DNA of 64,000 bases, from assembly GCA_022410635.1 (NCBI GenBank), contig JAJVDF010000002.1, forward strand, positions 6,298,950 through 6,362,949, written 5' to 3'. Source of the stretch: Tretioscincus oriximinensis. Its lineage: Eukaryota; Chordata; Lepidosauria; Squamata; Gymnophthalmidae. The notes below the pieces were generated by a model. It ran no database searches. It saw only the letters and a program-made list of their open reading frames with translations, and was not told the origin of the DNA. A program made the position numbers and the translations under genes. This document shows positions 57,035 to 64,000 of the stretch, piece after piece; position 1 is the first letter of the stretch, and every line of letters begins with the position of its first letter.

Positions 57035-57422
57035 CATAAGAACATAAGAAGAGCCATACTGGATCAGGCCACAGCCCATCGAGTCCAGCATTCTGTGTCA
57101 CACAGAGGCCCACCGGATGCACCTGGGCAGTCCAGACAGAGGAAAGCAAAATATGCTGCTCCTGTTCGTGACTCCCTGCAAATGGTATTTCAGGAGTCCT
57201 GCCTGTTGCTCCATCCCAGAGTCAACATCCAGACATCCATCCTAGTATCCATATATACCTTTAGTGTCCATAAACCTGTCTAGTCCTGTCTTAAAACTAT
57301 CCAAGCTGTTAGCTGCCACTACCTCTTCAGGAAGCAAATTCCACAGGCCAATGACCCTCTGGGTGAAAAAATACTTTCCTTTGTCTGTTCTCACTTTTCT
57401 ACCCAACAGTTTTAAGGAGTAG
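57035..57422 (-). mobile_element. CR1/L3-type LINE 3' copy
   Basis: Octamer-type end at about 57036-57050, near-consensus antisense 3' UTR, and about 60 codons of the protein end (VRTDKGKYFFTQRVIGLWNL and LPEEVVAANSLDSFKTGLDR). Young, with no internal stop in the coding part. Confidence 0.9.
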
Positions 57423-57639
57423 GCTGCCACCAGTTCCTTCAGGAAGAAATAGAATTGGAGTGAGATAAATATGAATGAGTCCCCTTGACTATGTTTTTAA
57501 AATAATAAAGGCTTCACTGTTAAAAAACAAAAACTGTTTTATTTAACAGGCGAACTCAACTTCAAAATCTAAATGATACCAATTAACAGAACTGGGTAAG
57601 GCTAAGGACGGAGCATTTTAATGTCTCCCAAACTATTTA

Positions 57640-57942
57640 TTATGTATACTTACATTTCGCCCTATACCTGAAGGTCTCAGGGNGGCCAGCCACGAAGGGG
57701 GGGGGGGGGNGGAACACATACTTACCTGTGGGGTGGTATTCCTGGATCTAGGAGGTAAAGGGGTGGGGCATAGCTTTTGTTGCTTTCTCCACAACAGACA
57801 CCCTGTGAAGTAGGCGGGGCTGTTTTAAAGAACTGTAATTGGCCCAGGATCCCCCATCTGGCTTCCTGGAGGAGAGTGGAATCAAACTGGGAGACTACCA
57901 GATAAGAGTCCAACACTCCAACCACTGCACCATACTGGCCTT
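57640..57942 (-). mobile_element. tRNA-derived SINE (S2 family), best copy
   Basis: The minus-strand head 'gccagtatggtgcagtggttgg' lies at 57921-57942 and a B-box-like 'gtttgattcc' at about 57879-57888. The body phrases 'gtgtctgttgtggagaaagc' and 'aacaaaagctatg' follow, then a G/C homopolymer, then the tail 'ccctgagaccttcaggtatagggcg' identical in layout to L2-like LINE tails in this window. Confidence 0.85.
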
Positions 57943-58514
57943 ACTCAGATTTACCCCTTTATCCTTACTTCCCCAGAGTTTGTATCTATAGGAACTTTAT
58001 TGTTATCACAACACACCAGTAAGAGAACCGTTTAACTCTACTCCAGGCAGTAACCATAAGGAACATATGGGAAGTATTGAATAGAGCAATGAATGGTAAA
58101 GTTTTCCTTTTCCATCTATACTATATAGGCAAACAGGAAGAGATGACATTTATGTGTGTATTGATGTTATTATTTAAAAGGGTGTTCATGTTTGCATTGA
58201 TTGGTATGATCTGTATGGCTTTAATAAAATTAATAAAATTACGTTCCTTACTATTAAGCTACCATTTAATGTTAGGCAGTATGTGACAAACATGAAAAGG
58301 CTCCTTGTTTGGTCTTTCAAAATAAAAGTTTTCTTTCTTTTAACTTGCTCATTGAACACTTTTAAATGATGGTTTAAAAATCACCTTTTATTTATCTTGC
58401 TGTAATTTCCCTTTCAGCAAATTTTCTTTCTCTGGGGAAACAACTCAAATCTGCCCATTCTGAGCTCATTATTTTAATTTTAAAGAGAAAGACACACATT
58501 AAAGCAACAGGCAA
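57943..58514. other. Intergenic tract downstream of the minus-strand gene
   Basis: AT-rich, no repeat recognised. The GT-rich element downstream of the poly(A) signal lies at 58488-58500 (minus strand AATGTGTGTC). Confidence 0.45.
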
Positions 58515-60623
58515 CTGTGGGATTGTGCTGTTTTTTTATTGTTTTCCATGGAGAAATACATCATCTGTTTACAAAATAGTTCTTGAAAAATACAAGGAGT
58601 ACAGATACTATAAAACAAAGCAACTCCAGTCATGAGACACCTACGTACATCATGCGAAAGCAACAGTCTGATCTCCAGGTTATGAAAACTAGAATTAAAA
58701 AGTCACTATACAGAAAAGATTCCAAGTTCCCAGCTTGGCAAAACTTGGGTGCAGGTACATGAAACGCTTAATAAAATGGAAGGGTTGGGAGGGGAGATTT
58801 CCTGATGTGTAAACAAAACGAAGACTAAATTTGTGCCTGGCAAGTTCAATCTAAACTCCATAGCTACACAAAATACACAGACAGCTTGTACACCTCAACT
58901 GTTAGTTTAAACCTTTTCGACTGGGTGGCAAGGGTCAGCAGGGGTAGGGGGTGTGGGGGAGGAAGGCTGGATCACAGGAGGTCATATAGGGGGGCATGGG
59001 CAAAAATTTTGAATATTAGACATTATAGACAAAATGGCAGAAAATAAGATCTCGGTTACTGCACAACTGGGAAGTAGGGAATAAGCTACTATCCTTTGAC
59101 TTCAGAAAATCAATTTATAGGGGAAAGGGAAGAGCAAGTAATTTTACTTTAACATGGAAATGCACGTTAGGAGGACTGAGCACAATGCAGGAAAGAAGTC
59201 ACTGAACATGCTGACCAGAAAAATCCGGGAAGGGTAAGGTAAACATTCCCTTAATTTCGATAGAATCAGTTACTTGTGGTTTGTTAGCTCTGTCTGATAA
59301 TTACTGGCATCCCCCATTTTTGCTGCTTAGTCATGCGAGATTTTGTTTAAATTAGTTAAACAAAGTTGCTGCTAATATATTTTTTATACTTCTACAGAAC
59401 AAAAAACGAAGACAACTGGGTATCAGGTTTCAAGTGCCTGCTAGAATTGTGATTAAAAAAAATATTAAACAGTCATAATGTAAAACTATTTTCAGATGAC
59501 TTATCCAAAAATAAAATGGTTAAAATCCTTGGGTAAGTAACATCTGCCTTTCTGGTTAAAATTCAAGATGTTTGTAATGCATACAAGACTTTTATGGAGT
59601 GTACAGAACTCTTAATTTCAAGTGATGAAAAGGCCATCTCAACAGGATTATGCTTCACAGGCAAACTTTATTTCATTTTCTTCCAACTATTGGGGTAAAT
59701 GTGACATTTATACCTAAGGGCCAAAGACTGATAGGTCTTGTGTAACCATAGTGACCAGTTAAAAGAAACATTTCCAGTATTCGACTAACTATATTAATCC
59801 TTATCCGCGCATACAAACTGAAACAGGAGTTAAATGTAAAAGCTTTTTTTCCTCTCCAAGAAATATGGCGACAGGAAAAGGAAGGGAATGGAAAGAGGTC
59901 TGATTAGCTCAAGGAAATTTTTTATTTTGCTTTTCGATAGCTGATTTGTACGCACAATAAAATAATCCTATAAATAAAAAATATACCACTTCTTAATCAT
60001 GCCCCATCAAAATACCCAATACTTGGTTTTTCTCAAACTGACATCCTCAAGATTTTGACACTTGCTTTGAAAGGTTTTCCTGCAGCTTATTGGTAACTAA
60101 CCTTGATATAGAGCCTACTTTTATTTTCAGTACACAATATATCAGGCCATTCTTTGAATTTCCAGGTCAAAGATACTGAAGAGTCTCTTCAATAAAAATA
60201 AAAACTATCAAGCTGAAGCGCTAAAATTAGTCGTCCCAATAAAAAAAGTACATAAAAGTGCATTTTAAGGGAATTGTTCGCCAGTTTAAGCTCTAGTTTT
60301 TTCTTTCAAACAATGCATCAACAGAAACCCAATCAGTAAGTCAAATATGGCTAGAAATAGTATTCCCGTTCCATTTTAAAGGCAGTAATCCTTTGAAGTA
60401 TTTAATGTAACTGTTGCTAACACATTAATAGTACTCCTGGCTCCACATACAAACCTGGACCTTCTAGATCAAGTGATTATAGCCCAGAAAGGGAAGTGCG
60501 CAAAATACACCTAAACCCATCTGTGTTCACATTCTTCTCTTGTCCCCTTTTGTTCTCCATTTCACCATTAGAAGTCAACAGGTTGAATTGGCAGATACTG
60601 TTTATGGACCCCTGAGGTTAGTT
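58515..60623 (-). other. 3' UTR of the minus-strand gene
   Basis: The region follows the stop codon at 60624-60626 and ends about 20 bases past the AATAAA at 58535-58540. It contains no transposon that I recognise over 2.1 kb, in contrast to the DNA to its left, which suits a transcribed and constrained UTR. The exact cleavage site is inferred. Confidence 0.6.
58535..58540 (-). promoter_or_regulatory. Polyadenylation signal AATAAA
   Basis: Minus-strand AATAAA with a GT/T-rich element about 35-50 bases further on (58488-58500, TGTGTGTC), which places cleavage near 58510-58520. Confidence 0.6.
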
Positions 60624-60719
60624 TTACCGATTCAATCTTAGTTTTATTGAATTTTTGATAACCGGTATAGGATTTGCAGGTAGAGCAGGGATATCTGAAA
60701 GATCTGTACTGGGCATTTT
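60624..60719 (-). CDS. Terminal coding exon of an unidentified gene
   Basis: The exon follows a strong acceptor (minus strand 'ttttcctctgctttttatttttctcag') and codes for 31 residues ending in TAA. The peptide begins KMPSTDLSDIPALPANPIP and ends in the basic stretch VIKNSIKLRLNR. The reading frame was chosen because it joins in phase 0 to the two upstream exons and gives a similar Ser/Thr/Pro/acidic composition; another frame is open for longer but has no such support. I do not recognise the protein. The style suits a nuclear regulatory protein tail, but that is only an impression. Confidence 0.7.
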   Translation of the reverse strand, partial: KMPSTDLSDIPALPANPIPVIKNSIKLRLNR

Positions 60720-61187
60720 CTGAGAAAAATAAAAAGCAGAGGAAAACCTGGTCAAGGGAGATCATTTTAAAAACACAAACAGATTTGTTAGGAATATAGC
60801 ATCCAGGCATCACTTATTTATTCCATTTTTGGTATTGTTTTTGGGCAAAACAATTTTGCAGTGAAAAAAGTAAACAAATGTCTGGATCAGGTTTCTTTCC
60901 AGAATAATTAAAATAATCAATTATTTCAAAAGCAACAGGCTAGTTGGNAATTAACTAAGAAATGCATAATACAGTTCAACCTCAAATTAGACACTTTCAA
61001 ATCAGACTCTCCCAAATCAATTTCTTACTGGTTTTTGAACTAACAAAGAATTATGGGCANGATAAATTAACTCTCAGATATAAAGATGGGGTGCCTATAA
61101 GACAGGATTTGTATGAAACGCACAAAAACATGCAACTATCCAAAAACAAATAAAAATACTAAATACTAAACAGATTCACTTTAGTAC

Positions 61188-61265
61188 CTGAGGAGCCTGG
61201 AGAGATACTGTTGAGTGAAGACTTTCTGGTTGTGAGGCCATCTCTGACTCTGTATCAAGTAGTTC
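61188..61265 (-). CDS. Internal coding exon (78 bp) of the same gene
   Basis: It is flanked on the minus strand by acceptor 'ctacatttccag' and donor 'CAGgtactaaa'. The 26 codons read ELLDTESEMASQPESLHSTV and then SLQAPQ, acidic and Ser/Thr-rich. The length is divisible by three, so skipping it would keep the frame. It joins in phase 0 to the terminal exon across a 468-bp intron. Confidence 0.7.
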
Positions 61266-61596
61266 CTGGAAATGTAGAAAGACATTACTCAACAAAACGT
61301 TTTTCAACTGTATATCCAACTATGTTTCTAGCACTTGGATAAATTCTACAAAGAAGGTTCTGGATTGGAAGCAATTGTTATTAATTATGCACAAATAGTT
61401 TTATTATTTCCATTTAAAATGAAAGTTTATATGTTCATAATCATGTCCTGTAAAATTAGTGCCTTGGTAATTACCTTGTATGCTACCCTGTTCATACTGG
61501 CATTTCAAGCGGAAAAACGATACTATCCCTTTTGAAAGGGGCATATGGAATGAATGGAATCTGCACAGGGACATCAAAAGGAGCCTTTCAAGTTAA

Positions 61597-61929
61597 TACC
61601 CCATTTCCCCGAAAATAAGACGTAGTAGAGGTTTGGCTGAATTGCAACAAAAGCTATGTGCGCCGCCCTATGGTTGGCCGCCCTGAGACNTTTGGGTATA
61701 GGGCGGGATACAAGTACAAATTAAAGTAAAATAAGGCGCCCCCAAAAGTAAAACAGGAAATTTTTGTGAAGAGCTCCCCCTTGTGGCCGGAAATTGCAAT
61801 ACCGTTCATTTCATTGTCTAACAATAAATGTGAATTCTTTTTCATGGAAAAATNAGACATCCCAAGTAGCGCATCTTTCGGAGCAAAAATTAATATAAGA
61901 CACTGTCTTGTTTTCGGGGAAACACAGTA
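61597..61929. mobile_element. TA-flanked MITE ('tttccccgaaaataagac' family) with SINE inside
   Basis: Left end TACCCCATTTCCCCGAAAAT; right end, read inverted, TACTGTGTTTCCCCGAAAAC. TA on both sides and about 20-bp inverted ends fit a Tc1/mariner-type non-autonomous element. Compared with 38821, this copy carries an extra 95-bp block (61641-61735). It lies in the intron of the minus-strand gene. Confidence 0.75.
61641..61735 (+). mobile_element. S2 SINE 3' fragment nested in the MITE
   Basis: 'aacaaaagctatgtgcgcc' followed by the tail 'ggccgccctgagac.tttggg' and AAAT-like repeats. It interrupts the MITE exactly after 'gctgaattgc'. Confidence 0.72.
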
Positions 61930-63675
61930 ACAACAAGATAAAAATAGTTTGCTCCTCAAGCTAATTACAAGGATAGTGAAACTCCCTAGTAGGTTCATCA
62001 CACTACCTAGGTCAGGGGAAAAGATTCAGTAGTCAAGTCCACCTCTCTAAATTAATAGCAAACGAATTCCTACTATATCACTCAAGACTTGAAGTTCAGA
62101 CCCACCTCACACATTTATTAATGAATTACAAATGGGAAATGTNTGATCTCTGCACTGAGATATTAAAAACGTTTGTAAGACATCGTAACTGTAAATAGTA
62201 AAAAACAGTATCCATAAAAAACACAGAACTAACATCACAAAAAACAACAGAAAATGTTAATGAGCCTACAAATAAAATCTAACCTGGAGTTAAAGGCTTT
62301 TTAAAAGAAAGCAAACTAAGGTTGTCCCGGTGGGTCTCTCACTTCCATTAAAGCAAAAGCATCCGATGGAGGGCCTAACAATTTTTTAAGGCAGTGTCGG
62401 ATGCTGATGAGAAGACAACTCTTGTAAAATTAAGTCAACTTTTAAGCACTAGTGCTTTGAATTTTGATTAGGACTGACACAGGACTGAAGTCATTTTAGG
62501 ATCATTGTATCATATGGAAGTCGATGTTTGAACTTAAATCCAGATCTGTTACCCTTCTCTCTATAAATTGCTTCTCTGATTGCTTCACTTTAATCTAAGG
62601 TTCTAGTATCCCCTTCTGGAAAGGCTATGTCAGCATTTCTCATACACCCAACCACACAGATCTTCAGCAAGAAATAAGGGAATTAAATAGCCACTATATC
62701 ATGACAGAAAAGACCCTGATGTTCTCCTGTTTGTTCTGCACTTGGTCAGAAGATAATAAGCAAGGGCTCATCATTCCTCTTTCCCTTTCTTCTGAACCAC
62801 TCTCCCCTAGCTANGAGCAGGAAACAGTAACCCCAAGTAGTAACCCCAGCATACTTGTCAGCATTTCTTAATATGACAAGGATCCCAGCTGACTGGAGAG
62901 CACATATTTTCAGGTCATTTTATCTCAGGATACCTTTTTGGATGCAGTGGAAGGTTTAAAAAACCAAACACTCAAGCATGAGCATCAGGTAGCTATTGCG
63001 TACATAGAAACACACATCTGCAAGGAGATTCAAATGCTGGTTTGGCCAGTACAAAAAGACAAGCACCTGAAAAGGTACCCAAAAGCAGTGGTTCAATTTT
63101 GACTCTATGAAGTCGCTAATGCTTCAGTATCATTTTCTACTTTACAAAGAACCAAGTTTCACCATACAAGCAAGATTCAGAGTATGGAAATGCTCCTAAT
63201 CCATGCCTATATGGGTTACACACTTCCAAGCAATAGCAATGATCAACATCTTGGAGGGGGGCTTACAGGAGAATTAAATCAATCCACAGAGAACACAAAC
63301 AACAATCGTTAGTTCATCCTTCCTGGCTGCTCACTCACTCTTGCTGCCCATTTACCTTTAATAGTAACAAAACAAGTAAGCAAACATGCAACCAGGAAGC
63401 CAAGAAAGCAGCTGAGACAAAAACCTAGCAGGAATCTTGGACAGTGGGATGAGCAGAGAGCTNATTATTAGCAACTAATTTCCCCTAAAAGTGTTGATTT
63501 CTACACACCTGTAACTAATCTGAGCAAGAACGAAAGCTTAAGACACATTAAAATGATCAAAGCATTCAGTATGGATTCAGATATGCAGCTTTCAATCTGC
63601 TTTTGGTCAGGGCGATTCTTTCTCCTAGAGTTTCAAGAGTTTAATATATTAAGATAATGAGGAACAAGAATTTAC

Positions 63676-63738
63676 CTTAGGTTCCGTTTTATCATGATCA
63701 CTCATATCTAAACAGCTGGCATCTTCATTCGTTTCATC
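63676..63738 (-). CDS. Internal coding exon (63 bp) of the same gene
   Basis: Minus-strand acceptor 'tatgttttgtgatag' (weak pyrimidine tract) and donor 'AAGgtaaattc'. The 21 codons read DETNEDASCLDMSDHDKTEP and a final K, strongly acidic. The length is a multiple of three and the phase matches the next exon. The acceptor is the weakest part of the call. Further upstream exons lie outside the window or are unrecognised. Confidence 0.65.
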
Positions 63739-63769
63739 CTATCACAAAACATAAATTACATTAACCAAC

Positions 63770-63930
63770 AGATCACAGATATTGGCGAGGAAATAGAAAT
63801 ATCATCAAGAGAGAAAAATCAGCCCCTGTTCCATCTTGTTTGAGAAATATTTTCTGAGGTGCTGCTGAATTGGCTGGAGTTTGAGTTACCACTAGAAATT
63901 CTTGGGCTCCAGGATATACCTTGAAATACA
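63770..63930 (-). other. Open segment with possible acceptor, uncertain exon
   Basis: After 'catgtatttcaag' on the minus strand an open frame reads VYPGAQEFLVVTQTPANSAA and then PQKIFLKQDGTGADF, and stops about 55 codons on. The Gln/Thr/Val-rich style would suit an activation-domain exon of the same gene, but no donor is found before the stop. It may be an alternative end, a retained exon or chance. Confidence 0.35.
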
Positions 63931-64000
63931 TGCTTAGCATCTGTATGCTAGTATAAATGGACCTGTCAAACTCTGCACTAGAATGCATGTGCTAAGTCCC

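Larger units (their letters stand above)
61266..63675 (-). other. Intron of the minus-strand gene
   Basis: 2,410 bp between the 63-bp and 78-bp exons, starting GTAAAT and ending TTTCCAG on the minus strand. Besides the MITE and nested SINE it has no recognised repeat. Confidence 0.6.

Noticed and set aside
60568..60713. Longer alternative frame in the terminal exon (ends near 60568)
   Set aside because: It does not match the phase of the two upstream exons; the shorter frame ending at 60624 does.

Overview
The window is vertebrate nuclear DNA, and the repeat content points to a squamate reptile. Six kinds of retroelement sit together: CR1 with a tail of ATTCTATG octamers, a second CR1/L3-type LINE with a TTATGTTC tail, an RTE/BovB-type LINE, L1, L2-like LINE tails and Penelope-like inverted repeats. 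Two tRNA-derived SINE families, a MIR-like SINE and several short palindromic DNA transposons are also present. That mix, BovB with CR1, L1, L2 and Penelope-like units in AT-rich DNA, is typical of lizards and snakes and not of birds, crocodilians or mammals. I cannot name the species.

Layout: 1-58.5 kb has no host gene that I can support. It is intergenic or intronic DNA built of repeats separated by AT-rich single-copy tracts. Main landmarks are a BovB remnant split by a CR1/L3-type LINE (4.2-6.4 kb), a 5'-truncated CR1 with an unbroken 677-codon reverse-transcriptase reading frame lodged in a SINE (7.7-9.9 kb), a truncated L1 with target-site duplications (26.8-27.5 kb), a perfectly alternating purine-pyrimidine tract (28.1 kb), a repeat-poor island (31.5-34.1 kb), a near-perfect palindrome with 12-bp flanking repeats (36.9-37.1 kb), a long polypyrimidine tract (45.5-45.8 kb) and a hAT-type element with 8-bp duplications (49.35-49.8 kb). 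Two assembly gaps (17473-17717, 49434-49715) and many single Ns interrupt the sequence.

The right end (about 58.5-63.7 kb) carries the 3' end of a protein-coding gene on the minus strand: two internal exons with matching phase, a terminal coding exon, a roughly 2.1-kb 3' UTR and a polyadenylation signal. The C-terminal peptide is acidic and Ser/Thr-rich with a short basic end; I do not recognise the gene.

The most interesting signal is a Penelope-like repeat family with at least seven units. Several are inverted dimers, two flanked by clear 12- and 15-bp target-site duplications. At the dimer hinge lies a motif that fits a hammerhead ribozyme: CTGAAGA, a 6-bp stem, GAAA, then AGCT-H and a GCAT/ATGC closing stem. 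Below, 'L3-type' means the TTATGTTC-tailed LINE, 'S1' the TTC-tailed tRNA SINE, and 'S2' the tRNA SINE that shares its 3' tail with the L2-like LINE.
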